From Watersipora subatra (taxonomy: Eukaryota; Bryozoa; Gymnolaemata; Cheilostomatida; Watersiporidae), in the NCBI RefSeq assembly GCF_963576615.1, contig NC_088716.1, forward strand, positions 59,226,228 to 59,290,227: DNA of 64,000 bases, written 5' to 3'. Below are positions 11,899-22,777 of the stretch, in pieces. Within the stretch, counting starts at the first letter, position 1. The number at the start of each line of letters is the position of its first letter. The notes under the pieces are model-generated. The model was given only the letters and a program-made list of their open reading frames with translations, was not told the DNA's origin and ran no database searches. A program made the position numbers and the translations under genes.

Positions 11899-13731
11899 TA
11901 TACGGTTCTTAAAGCTGGTCCTTCTGATCTTACTTTTATCATCAGATAATTTGGAAGACTATTTGAGTAACTGGCTGTTCGTCAAAGAAATGATGCAGAA
12001 TTGTTAATACGGACAGTTTCTTACATTTTAACTTGTAGATGTGTTCAGGGGCTGTAAAACTATATTTGTGAATTGTGTCATTTACGTTTGACTTTTTGCT
12101 TTTCCTCTGTTAGCACCATTCAAGCAAGAATTCATGTAAACACGTGTTCCAAGTAGTGCCGACTCTTTTTAGTGAAATTTAAAATCTTACGGAGGCTAAA
12201 CCTTTTATGGAGGTCATCTCTGCTGGGAGACAGCAAGATGGAGACTATATGGGCTTGTTCGCTGCGATGCCACAACACTATGTTACAATAACTCTGTCTG
12301 AAAGTTATTTTTCTAATAATGTTATCAGGGCTTCGTAGACTCGAGATCAGCTAATATTACCGTAGAAATTTTATAGCGAAAGTCCTTTGTAACATTAAGT
12401 TATATATATTTAGTGTCATATATCACATTTTCCTGAACTCTGTGAATATATAGCCTTAGGTCTACTATATAGCCTTAGGTCTTGTGTTTGTCTTTTCTTA
12501 ACAAAAACTGTCTAAGGAGGCAGAAACACAAACTTTAAAAGTTTCACAATTTTATCTAAACCAAATTCTGATTTGGTCTTAGTGATTTGATTCTGGTCTG
12601 TTCAGATTCTGCCGACTGCTTTACAATGCATTTTGAAAGCGCACATGTCGAAGATCTAACAAATGTGAGATTTTGCATTTGCTGGTTTTGTAATTATTAA
12701 ACAAGTTTTACAGAATCTAAACCAAAATTGAACTTAAACCATTAAGCTTTGTTGACTTTCGAGCTATTGCAGCAGTAATATAGCACTGCTTCTGCTGGTA
12801 GACAGGGGCAGACAATAAATACATTTTGATAACAATAGTAATAGAATAATTTGTAACAGAATTTGAAACAGAAAGAACAATTTGTAATATAATTTGTTTT
12901 AATGACGGATTATTAAATAAAGTTCTACAAAAACCTTGGAAGAGATAAAACAATATGTTTTAGATATAATTCTATATATTATTTTAAGTTTATAGTTACA
13001 TGAATAACTAGTAACTACATAACTACAACAAGCCGTACTCAAGAGCTTGTGTTCAAGCTTGCCAAACTGTTAGGAGTTCTTCCATGAGGACATAGCTTTT
13101 GATATAATTAGAGTTATCTGTCTTGAGAATATGTTTGGAAAATGTATAGACTTACCTGATATCACATCTTCTGTAAGTAACACTGTTCTTTTACACGAAG
13201 GTGCATCAGAATAATTAATAATTATTATAATTATTAATAATTAATAATACGGGTTAAGTAATAAGGTTTATGTGTTTTATAGTTCAATGAATTGTATAGT
13301 ATACTCTTATAACGTAAACTTCTTTGTACGTAAATTCCACTGAACCTAAAGAATTCATGTGAAGTCTGCGTCGTACTATGTAAGAAATTCCATATAATGT
13401 TATGTGCGTCCAATTGGTGCAAGCTCTAAACTTCGATTTGAATGATGAGACGAGAGTCCCATAGTTGACCTGAAAGTATCATTTTCTCTCTTGCTGCACT
13501 TTGAGAGAGAAAGTTATTTAGATGGTAAGAGCGTCTGCTGTGTTTGAGAAGAATTGTTTTATGATTTCTATCTGAAGGTCTCTCATATTTGAAGAAACCC
13601 GTTCAAGACAACTCAATTATTGACTACCTTAATAATAAAATGACATTCCAAGATAGTTGCTAGTTGCTAATTCCTTCGTATTATTATCATCATCTTATCA
13701 GCTGCATTCACTTTGAGCATTATTTTGGCAG
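11899..13731. other. non-coding, upstream of first found exon of gene A
   Basis: AT-rich. It includes a near-perfect AATAATTAATAATTATT palindrome around 13210-13248 and a duplicated TATATAGCCTTAGGTCT at 12448-12481. The preceding exon of gene A is not identified here. Confidence 0.4.
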
Positions 13732-14498
13732 CGGGAAAGGAAAGAGGAACAAAGAGCAGCGTGTTCCTCCGCCATCTCGGGAATCTATTGATCGGCCCGC
13801 CAGACTAGATGCGGATGACTTAGGTCCGCCCCCGTTACCAAGCCGGTATATTGAACATGAATCTTCGTCTAGTCAAGGTCAAGGAATGCGTGCGGAAGGA
13901 ATATCTGCTGATCCAGTTCCAGTCTCTCCTCGAAATCAAACTCATGATAATAAAAAGCCAAACATTCCTTTTGAGAAGAAATTATCGTCAGAGGTCCTTG
14001 CTACTCCTGTTCCTCTTGGCGTGCCGAAGTTGGAGCGGCAGGAGCCAATTGGAGAGGAGAGCGGTGAAGACTACATTGACCCGCAACCAAAACCTAATCC
14101 TCGTTCTATTTCAGCATCTCCTCATACAGAGACGGACACTGACTCCGCGCCTATCAGAAGCAAATATAAAGCTAGCATCACTGATGACGAACGCTCAAAA
14201 ATACTCAGTGACTATTTCCCGCCAGACAGTCCTATTTCGAAACCGCCGGCAATACATAGTGACAATTCAGAGGAGACAGAATCCTTGCCAGATTATACCA
14301 ACATGGCTGAGATGCACGAATCAGCAACTCTTTCGAACAGTGGTAAACCAAACATGCACTTAGGCATTACATCCAAATCAGCGAGCTTTGATAGTGATCA
14401 GGAACAAATCAAATCTCCCCGCAGGCCAAGGCCAGTACCGCGTGCAACTGGCTCTGGCAACTCGTCAAGGAAACATAGCCTTACCAACAGCGACAGCG
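13732..14498 (+). CDS. gene A exon 1 found: Pro/Ser-rich signalling tail
   Basis: I do not recognise this gene. The exon enters in phase 2 after a good acceptor (TATTTTGGCAG) and ends before GTAAGC. It encodes about 255 residues, almost all Pro/Ser/Asp/Glu/Lys-rich and probably disordered: RVPPPSRESIDRP, GPPPLPSRYIEHESSSSQGQ, DYIDPQPKPNPRS, SDYFPPDSPISKPP, LPDYTNMAEM. The proline runs are SH3-type ligands. YIDP and YTNM are SH2-type sites, and YTNM fits both the PI3K (YxxM) and GRB2 (YxN) consensus. The six exons 13732-14498, 17026-17170, 22488-22777, 24375-24449, 26163-26310 and 28055-28178 join in perfect phase into about 515 codons. The missing 5' exon(s) decide whether this is the cytoplasmic tail of a receptor or an IRS/GAB/FRS2-like adaptor. 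Confidence 0.75.
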
Positions 14499-14558
14499 GT
14501 AAGCGGTGAGAAGAATTGCAGATTTTGAAGTTGTTAAACAACTTATGCTGTATTTAGT

Positions 14559-14940
14559 TACCACACTTTTCGGACTATTAGCCGCTACTTTTTTCTGATG
14601 TTTTGAGCGATGCGGCTTATATAAGGGTGCAGCTATTCTGTGATTTTTTCGTTCACTGCTAGGGCGCTTTAACCGGAATCTCCGGTTAGTGTGCCTCTAG
14701 CGGTGAAAGAAAAAACGAAACAATGCCGAACGGTACTGTTTCGTTAGGCACTGGGTTAAAAAGCGTCGGTTAATACGGAACATGCCTAACCAACAAAGTT
14801 GCTGCCGTGTTAAAAAGCACCGTCCTAAGTTCTGCGGCCTATAAAAAGGTGCGGCCTATGTATTGTTTTATTATCGTTTTTTTAAATAAAGCAGATGCGG
14901 CTTATATAGGGGTGCAGTTTGTAGTCCGAAAAGTACGGTA
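14559..14940. mobile_element. 382-bp MITE with TACC(G/A)..ACTTTTCGGACTA ends
   Basis: The left end TACCACACTTTTCGGACTAT and the reverse complement of the right end (TACCGTACTTTTCGGACTAC) are matching terminal inverted repeats. Inside, motifs of the type GCGGCTTATATAAGGGTGCA and GCGGCCTATAAAAAGGTGCG repeat. No coding capacity. MITEs with very similar 'TTTTCGGACTATAAGCCGC' ends are widespread in animals (from memory; superfamily not assigned here). It lies in gene A intron 1. Confidence 0.7.
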
Positions 14941-15522
14941 TACTAAAAAGTGTTTGGTTTACTGTAAAAGTTTAATCTAGCATACGTTATTCTTGTTCAA
15001 AATATTTACAAAAAATTATGCTACATGTTGATAAAGAGAAGTGTTATAGCCATTTTTAAATCAACTGACTTTCTCCTTCATGGAGGGACATAGCACGTAA
15101 TTCAGGAAGTTGATGTCATGCTCTATCATGGTCCTACCACCTATCTGCGTTACTTGTAAATTTTAAAATTTCTAGTTTTCTGCTAGGAGAGCGACGCTCA
15201 GTAATTTATTCATATACTAGAGCTCAATGTTCCTACTAACTGCCGACATCAAAGATATCTTTCGTATGGATTGTTATTCCTTAAAGAAGTATTCATCAAC
15301 ACATTTCAAAAGTCAGATAATATCGCGTGTAATGTCAATTTTGCAACTCGCAGATAATTTCGGTACGAAAGACTCATTCAATTCAACAACTGATAAATTC
15401 CAATAACATTTATTGATAGCGACTGCGGGTTGCTTCTAAGTTTTGATCAGTTGTTTGAGTTGTGAGCTGATATGGCTAGTCACGATGTCACTAGTAGCGA
15501 TTCCACTCTTTAAAGTATTCGT

Positions 15523-15704
15523 TCATAGAGCCTGTGCTCTAGAGAAATGTATCGAGGTAAGCTTCCTTCGCAACCAAAATGTTTGCGTTTTTGCATCACC
15601 TCCTTTATTGGTGAACACCATGAAGCATGAAGGAGCAGTGGTTTTCAACAAGGTATCAGAGTCACCAGCTGTTGACCCATAAAAGGAAGTATAAAATGGC
15701 TCAA
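15523..15704 (-). pseudogene. downstream half of an unknown minus-strand frame
   Basis: Directly left of the 482-bp TIR element, the minus strand is open with protein-like composition: FEPFYTSFYGSTAGDSDTLL, then FMVFTNKGGDAKTQTFW, stopping at 15523. It faces a second open stretch on the other side of the element. The two may be one gene, retrocopy or older element split by the insertion. I do not recognise the protein. It is antisense within gene A intron 1. Confidence 0.3.
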
Positions 15705-16186
15705 AAGCCTGGTTTCCATATGACAGCGCAATGATCGCGCGCGGCCCAGTGATCTTGCGCAATGCATTTCTTGGGCCGCGTGGCAGTGTTTCCATATCGC
15801 GCGTAAGCTCCATGCTTGCATTGGACAAGGTGGATATTTTCCTTACGTTTTCGTAGGAGAGACATATTTCTTCGGAAAAACTGACCTCCGTTGCGAAATT
15901 ACGCTGTCATATAAAAATCAGGCTTACTCTTTCGTACGGGAGACCGATTTCTTCGGAACAAAGCCTTTCGCTAGAATTGTGGGATAGGTTGAAAAAGTCT
16001 TGCGGTGTATTGTGGGATACATAATCGCACGCACCCATCGCAAGGATCCATTCTGTTGGATACTTGCGATCAGCGTACGCACGTCGCGCGACCGTCGTGC
16101 GTTGACGTTTCCATATCACAACTGGCCTACGCAGGACGTCGTGCGCCTTGTTGCGCGCCTTGCGCTGTCATATGGAAACCAGGCTT
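15705..16186. mobile_element. 482-bp TIR element (AAGCCTGGTTTCCATATGAC ends)
   Basis: AAGCCTGGTTTCCATATGAC at the left and its reverse complement at 16167-16186 form terminal inverted repeats. The interior is CpG-rich (GCGCGCGGCCC, GTCGTGCGCC) and contains direct sub-repeats (TTCGTACGGGAGACCGATTT with its TTTTCGTAGGAGAGACATAT relative). No transposase frame. No clear target duplication, so the superfamily is open; PIF/Harbinger-like is possible. Confidence 0.7.
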
Positions 16187-16358
16187 TATACTGCCTGAGA
16201 GATGCCAGTATCTCGTCATTTTCACTGTTTGCTCCAATCTTTAGTAGTTCATCTTTAATCCAACGCATGACCTTAGCCAACACTTCAAGGGTGGAGGTAA
16301 AATCATTATGAATCTTGTATAGTCCGGTGTTTTTAACTTCACTATTCCCAGCGGCCAT
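16187..16358 (-). pseudogene. upstream half of the same unknown minus-strand frame
   Basis: Starts at an ATG (16358) and reads MAAGNSEVKNTGLYKIHNDF, TSTLEVLAKVMRWIKDELLK and NSENDEILASLRQY up to the edge of the TIR element. The composition suits an alpha-helical protein. There is no match to a family I know. Together with 15523-15704 it would be roughly 115 codons before interruption. Confidence 0.35.
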
Positions 16359-17025
16359 ACGGTGCATTCATATGGTCAGTCATATGGGGTGTTTCGTGGC
16401 AGGATAATGGATCTCTGTTGAACTATTATATAACAAGGCAGGTTGAGCTGTGCATAGCCTTGCACTACCTTATTAGGTGTGTTTCTTGATTTGGAAAATG
16501 CGTGAGAACTAGTCTAATAATAGTACCAGCGTAAAGCATTACTGCTGGCAGGCACTGGATGCATGTACTAGAGACATTTAATAGTTATTATCTAACATAA
16601 CCTGCGTGGCTACATACATTGTAGATAGTAGTTATTTAACATGGCAGGGCTGAAGTTAGTGTAATCCTTTTCAAAATCTCTCACCATTTCTTGATGTTTT
16701 TACCGATTTTATTATGATGCTATGCGTGATTTGTGGTCGTATGACCCACCTTGAAACCTAAATAGTATTTCAATACATCCGTTTACGCTTGATCATTTAT
16801 TGGTTTTAGCCAAACTTATGTTTTTGTAATAAATAATTTGTGATTCAGCTACAAATGACTAAGACATTCCTATTAGAGCCTCCAATTGCTTACAACTCAT
16901 CTTCACGTGTGATCCATTTGAATGGTTACAGAAAGACATCTAGTAGCAGAAAGACATCTAGTAGCCACTTTACTCCGACATCACTGCTCAATGTATGTTA
17001 TAAATTACCAGCTATTTGGTTACAG

Positions 17026-17170
17026 ATGATTCAGCATTTGCTTACGAGAATATGAAGACAGCGTTCGGTGATGATTCAGTGATTCAACGTTCGGTTCATC
17101 TTCCTGTACCCGATCGGGTGTCACCGAGTGCTCCCAAACCGAAACCACGAGTCCGCAGTGATATTAAAAG
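17026..17170 (+). CDS. gene A exon 2: YENM motif
   Basis: Starts after GGTTACAG and ends before GTTAGT. Phase 1 in, phase 2 out. It reads DDSAFAYENMKTAFGDDSV and then VSPSAPKPKPRVRSDIKR. YENM is both a YxxM (PI3K p85 SH2) and YxN (GRB2 SH2) consensus. The Pro/Lys-rich end is another possible SH3 ligand. Confidence 0.75.
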
Positions 17171-17784
17171 GTTAGTATGTTGTAAATCGATAACCAGTCT
17201 CTCCTCGGAATGTTGACCTACATCAAAAGAGTTGCACTGCAGATGCATGACCTGTTCCATGTCAAGTGTGTCGGTATTACATGCTCAGAGGCTGGGACTA
17301 TGTACCCTCTCACGGCTGACTCGCGTGGGTTACTGGCTTTTTTAGGCTATAACTAGTTATTGTGGAATCCTAATCACTGTAACGCACCTAGTAAGCTACT
17401 GTAACATACCATAGTCAATATTTCACGGCGCGTTAGTTGTTGCAATTCTATTTCATAGCCTCCTGCATCTTCTATTGTTTTTTTTATTCGTTTATTTTTT
17501 GTATTCCTCTTCAGAAGTGTCTGGTACATTTGAGACTACTTATAGGTTTCGCTATAAGCAACTTTTAGAGCAAAAATTACAGACACTCTGAAATAATGTG
17601 CATTGAGCAGGAGGAGATGATCCTAAGTTTATTAGATGAGTTCATTGACTGTGCATAGCCACAGATTATTAAAAGAGATAAGCTATTGCTAAACTCCCAA
17701 AGTTTCTCAGTGTCTATCATTAGCGATATTAAGATCTCAGGAGAATCTATGGTAATCAATTCTGGTTTATACTTTGAGTAGCTA

Positions 17785-18198
17785 TCCTTGGTATAGTCCT
17801 CGGTATAGTCCTCGGTATAGTCCTCGGTATAGTCCTCGGTATAGTCCTCGGTATAGTCCTCGGTATAGTCCTCGGTATAGTCCTCGGTATAGTCCTCGGT
17901 ATAGTCCTCGGTATAGTCCTCGGTATAGTCCTCGGTATAGTCCTCGGTATAGTCCTCGGTATAGTCCTCGGTATAGTCCTCGGTATAGTCCTCGGTATAG
18001 TCCTCGGTATAGTCCTCGGTATAGTCCTCGGTATAGTCCTCGGTATAGTCCTCGGTATAGTCCTCGGTATAGTCCTCGGTATAGTCCTCGGTATAGTCCT
18101 CGGTATAGTCCTCGGTATAGTCCTCGGTATAGTCCTCGGTATAGTCCTCGGTATAGTCCTCGGTATAGTCCTCGGTATAGTCCTCGGTATAGTCCTTG
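17785..18198. repeat. 12-bp minisatellite (about 34 near-identical copies)
   Basis: Unit GGTATAGTCCTC, essentially perfect for about 400 bp, in gene A intron 2. Because 12 is a multiple of 3 and the unit lacks stops, it gives long open frames on both strands ((YSPR)n plus, (EDYT)n minus). The purity implies recent expansion or homogenisation. Confidence 0.95.
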
Positions 18199-18246
18199 AA
18201 GGTGAACTTACTCAAATTTTTAGTAGATTTTATCAAAAAGTAGACA

Positions 18247-18600
18247 TTTTCTATTATTTACGATTGTTTTTAATGCTTGAGGTGATCTGACTTCCAGAAT
18301 GTTTCAAGATTAAAATCAATAAAACTTGATCGTAGTTAAAATGCTCAGATGAAAAGCATGTGTGAAATGGCATCACTAGTTGTTTTCGTTGCAATGGTTG
18401 ATACTATTGCGTTCCAGTTGCAGCGTTACGTGTCTCTATTCTGTTGGTCTTTTTGCAACTATAGGGGTCATAATTGAATTTTCGCTTGATCTGAGCATTT
18501 TAGCCGCGATCAAGTTTGATCAATTTTAATCTTGAAACATCCTAGTTGTTAGATCACCTCAAACAAAAACAATCGTATCTGATAGAAAAATACCAATACC
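18247..18600. mobile_element. inverted-repeat element beside the 12-bp array
   Basis: 18247-18345 (GCTTGAGGTGATCTGACTTC ... TTTCAAGATTAAAATCAATA) is repeated in inverted orientation at about 18480-18600. Related blocks recur at 22316-22405 and, inverted, at about 46060-46190. This marks an interspersed foldback or MITE family. Confidence 0.6.
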
Positions 18601-19963
18601 GTTTGATAAATTTTACAAACATCATTTGGTGGAAATCATCTTTAAAGATCTCAGGCTGGCTATTATTAGGGCCATCTTATATAACAAACAAGTAATCTAA
18701 TAGTTAAACTCATAGCCTTGGCTCACTCACTCAGGCTAATCAGACTAAATAATGGGTCATACAAACGTTTTTGCTATAAAAAGAAACAATATGATTAGAA
18801 CATACCAAGAGCTGTGAGCGATGTGTTGTTTCTCTGCATACAATATCTACAGTGACCACTCATATCACTTAGCTATAGTATGAAATTAATTCAACCCAAT
18901 TTAAAATTCATTCCAAATTGGGAAAACTGATCGCAGCTAAACTTTTAAATAACTCGAGGGAGTCATCGGTTTTGTAGATAGAGAATGATCAACAACCAAC
19001 AGGAGTAAGTTAACAGCTTTGGGAAGTGTACTCGGCACTTATTAGTGTGTTGGTTCATCAGTCCAATATACTAGAAGCTATGAATATTGATAGCGTATAA
19101 TATTTGTTGAATATATAGAGAATATACAGTTGCTTCTTTCAAGAACTAAAGGAAAGAAGATGATTTTCGAAGGATGGAAATTCAATAATTATTTGTTGGT
19201 ATATTTTATGCTACAGATCTCATCTAGAGTAAACTGCGGCGACAAAAAATGTTTTTTCTGGTAATAGAGTTGAGCGTGTTCAATTTCGGTTGCATATGTG
19301 AGCCACAGCTGGTACTGAGAGATTCATTGCACTCAACTAGCTGTGACTACTAGGGCGTGCGAAACTGGAGGGCTAATGGTAATGTGTTCGTAAGCTATTT
19401 ACCACTCTACCAATTCCTTCACATCTCTCTTCCATTACGTGCTTGTGACCTAGTTAAAACCAGACCAAACCGAGGAAGTGGTCTGCTTGTGACAGGCGGT
19501 ACAACAAACCCTAATGAATCACAGAGTTGCAGATGGTTCCATTCGTGTACACAGCACATATATTTGCTAAAGATTGAGACTGAAAATTTCATAATTTAAA
19601 TTAATTGGAAATTTTATTTTGGTCCAATGATTTAGTTAGCCTGGGTTTACTAGAAGGTAAGGGAGGCAATTACAAATTGCAACTAGATCATAGAGCCATA
19701 ACTTGCTGCTAGCGATGCTGAACTGTGTTGACAGTTATTATAAAATAAGATGTATTATATATTACATTTATTACATGTTGCATCTATTATACATTAGGTC
19801 TAATACATACTATATATATTAAAAATCATATTTATTGTATATTAAACATCATGTACTGCTTTAATTTCAAATCCTGTCCATGACCATGCATAATGCGCTA
19901 CAAAAATAAAGAAGAACTATTTAACTAAATTTTTAATAAAATTCATAGTTGAGTACTTGCTTA
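18601..19963. other. intronic DNA, no element recognised
   Basis: Gene A intron 2. AT-rich. An 80-codon plus frame at 19357-19599 lacks splice sites in matching phase. Confidence 0.35.
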
Positions 19964-20151
19964 GTGTAAGTCATATTAAGTGTAAGTCATATTAAGTGTA
20001 AGTCATATTAAGTGTAAGTCATATTAAGTGTAAGTCATATTAAGTGTAAGTCATATTAAGTGTAAGTCATATTAAGTGTAAGTCATATTAAGTGTAAGTC
20101 ATATTAAGTGTAAGTCATATTAAGTGTAAGTCATATTAAGTGTAAGTCATA
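19964..20151. repeat. 16-bp minisatellite (about 11-12 copies)
   Basis: Perfect tandem copies of AGTGTAAGTCATATTA in gene A intron 2. The sequence following the array resembles that following the 12-bp array (see findings). Confidence 0.95.
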
Positions 20152-20811
20152 TCGGTTTACCTAGGCGACACATCACTAAATAGTTGAGTGTGAATGTGTA
20201 GTCTTAGAGATGAACTTGCACAAAATCTTAGTAGATCTTATCAGATAGTACAGTAGGTGTTTCTACAACGTAACTAATCTGATCCAGGAACGTTTACACT
20301 GTAGGGATTTTACGTTATACGAACAGTAAAATACGTATAAATTGCCTAAACCGTTTCTATATTTCACCATTTCTAGACTCACCCCGTCGGCCGTACAAAA
20401 AGAAAAAATTATAATTAACTTTTTAATTTGTTGGCTGTATCATTATTAGTTTGCATCGACACCTTTTCTCCTTTTTCTTATCAATTGCACTTGTTTTATA
20501 AACTATGATTGCGGTCATTTTACAATAAGTTGAAGGGAACGTACATCTTCGACGTCCATTTACAAGGATTTTTTGATTTCTTCTAGACAACAAGGTTTAT
20601 TCTGCAAATTAAAACTAATAACAAATATTTTATAGGTCTACTATAAAGCAAAACAAAAACATATTTTACTATAAAAAAGCGATGTTTACCTGTTCAGTAT
20701 CTATCCGAATCTAGGGGTCAAGGTTAGGATAAAAGAGAACTTTCGACTATGCTCTAACTCATGACATTCAATATGGTAGACCGACGCTGTAACACCTGCT
20801 CCTATCGATCG

Positions 20812-21968
20812 CCTTTAAAGGTTGACTTGCAACAAAATTCACGTTACAGTTATTTGGTATCAAAAGATTCGCCATGTCTTACTTTGTTGTGTTGTAGGTG
20901 CAAAATATGTGGAAATGTGATTACAAGCTCTTAAAAGCTAAAAAACGAACAGTTAATCGTAGCCACACGAGACCGCCGTAGTTTGGATTCTCTTTCCAAA
21001 ACGACTCAAGTGTGACCCGGTTGTGGGAGATGGTTTCTGCTTGGGAGATTTTTTGCTTTTAAGAGCTTGTAATCACATTCCCATATATTTGGCACCTACA
21101 ACACAACAGAGTAAGACATGGTGAATCTATTGATATCAAATAACTGTAACGTGAATTTTGTTGCAAGTCAACCCTTAAACCATAACTGTCACGAACAACT
21201 TTTATCGTTGTTCCTAGGTAAATCAGACACTCTAATTCCGATTTTGTACTCAAAATAAAGATTAGTCCACTAACCTTCAAAGTCATTTAGGCTTTTTAAA
21301 GCGTTTCAATATCCGTTTCGAAAACAACACAATCGGCATTACAAGCTCCGCCCATAAATATGTGACGAAACCTAGCTTTTTCAGGAACGGAAGTTAGGAA
21401 TGTTTAGTCCGATTTAGAATAATAGAGATGGGTGTCTTAAAACCCATTATTATCTAAATCCAGCCTGTAAAATAATTTCAGATTTTTATGAAAGGTATAT
21501 AAACTATTTAAAATTGCTCGTAGCTTGTTACATGACGTTTAAATGGGCTGGACGCCGAGGAAAATGAGCTCAAAAAGCGCGGTTTTATCACAAGCTAGCG
21601 TTGTTATTGCGCTTTTTTAAATATGCAATGTTAAATAGCTCATCTACCGTTCAGAAAAGACTGATATTATTTTTAAGGCTGAATTTAGATATGGATTTTA
21701 AAACACCCATATCTATTATTCTAAATCGGTCTAAACATCCCTACGTAACTTCTGTTACTAAAAAGCTAGGTTACATCACGTATTTATGGGCGGAGCTTGT
21801 TATGCCGATCGTGTTGTTTTCAAGACCGATATTAAAACGCTGTAAAAAGCCTTCATTACTCTGAAAGTTAGTGGACTAATCTTTATTTTGAGTACAAAAT
21901 TGGAATCAGCGTGTCTGATTCACCTAGTAAATACAATAAAAGTTGTTCGTGACAGTTATGGTTTAAGT
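20812..21968. mobile_element. double foldback (large inverted repeats)
   Basis: Two nested palindromes share a central unit. 20812-20938 pairs with 21056-21180 (TTGACTTGCAACAAAATTCA / TGAATTTTGTTGCAAGTCAA). 21176-21480 pairs with about 21665-21968 (CATAACTGTCACGAACAACT / AGTTGTTCGTGACAGTTATG). Arms are roughly 125 and 300 bp with some divergence. It contains short frames conserved between arms (TIKVVRDSYGL on both copies), which may be fossil coding or just shared repeat sequence. It lies in gene A intron 2. Confidence 0.7.
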
Positions 21969-22315
21969 TTTTATGAACAATTGTGCAGCTACCTATTCTC
22001 TGTTTTGTCGACACATCTGACGATATATTCCTATGAACTAAAATGTCATGGAAGTTGTACATATATTAGATATAACGCTATATAATGTACACCGTTTTTG
22101 TTCACAAGTGTGGTGAGATATGCTACCGTTCAAATCGAAAGTGAGAACCTGCCTCAACTTGACACTTCACGCTGTATGGAATTTGTTATGTAGTACAAAA
22201 CAAAACTTTTTCAAAAATTTTTGCGTTATGTCGAATTTACATTATAGAAGGTATACATTATTGGAGGTATGAGTTATTGTAGGTAAACAGTATAAGAGCG
22301 TGTACCAGGGTTTTT

Positions 22316-22405
22316 CTATCATTTGTGATTGCTTTTTATGTTTGAGGTTATCTGTCTGCCAGGATGTTTTAAGATTAAAATCGACAAAACTTTATTGCGT
22401 TTTAA
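22316..22405. repeat. copy of the TTTGAGGTTATCTG interspersed repeat
   Basis: TTTTTATGTTTGAGGTTATC and TTTTAAGATTAAAATCGACA match the block at 18247-18345. It ends about 80 bp before gene A exon 3. Confidence 0.6.
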
Positions 22406-22487
22406 AATGGATCATAGAATCTGTGTCCAAGTTCTAAGATTCAGTAGACCTGTTTCTCTAAAATTGTAGTTGTTTGTTTGGTTCTAG

Positions 22488-22777
22488 CGGAGAGCTCGGC
22501 CTAGACACTAATGAAAGTCTCTTCCAGACAGTTCCTCCTCAGCCTGCCAGCCACTCCCAGATTCAACAGAGAATCGCGCAAGGCTATGTTACAGAGGCAG
22601 ACTACGTTCAGCCATCAGATGACCTCTTACCTCACCCCAACAACGCTGCCTTATTACATACACCTGTATCGGCGCCCGTTGACCTTACAGCTCGAATACC
22701 AACGCACTCAGAAGAACCTGGGCTGAAAAATAAGAAGTACAGCTACCTGCCTATGGATCAAAACCCCAAGACGCTAG
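22488..22777 (+). CDS. gene A exon 3: YVQP and YLPM motifs
   Basis: Starts after TTGGTTCTAG, phase 2 in, phase 1 out, donor GTTGGT. It reads SGELGLDTNESLFQTVPPQP, EADYVQPSDDLLPHPNN and KNKKYSYLPMDQNPKTL. YLPM is a textbook PI3K-binding type of site, as in IRS and GAB proteins (family knowledge). YVQP resembles CRK/RasGAP-type YxxP sites. Confidence 0.75.

Noticed and set aside
13664-13731. ATG at 13664 as the start of gene A
   Set aside because: The peptide MLIPSYYYHHLISCIHFEH does not fit the rest of the protein, and a strong acceptor lies at 13731.
17577-18236. 219-codon (EDYT)n minus frame and 141-codon (YSPR)n plus frame
   Set aside because: Produced by a pure 12-bp minisatellite inside a gene A intron; length is a multiple of 3 and lacks stops, so any frame is open.
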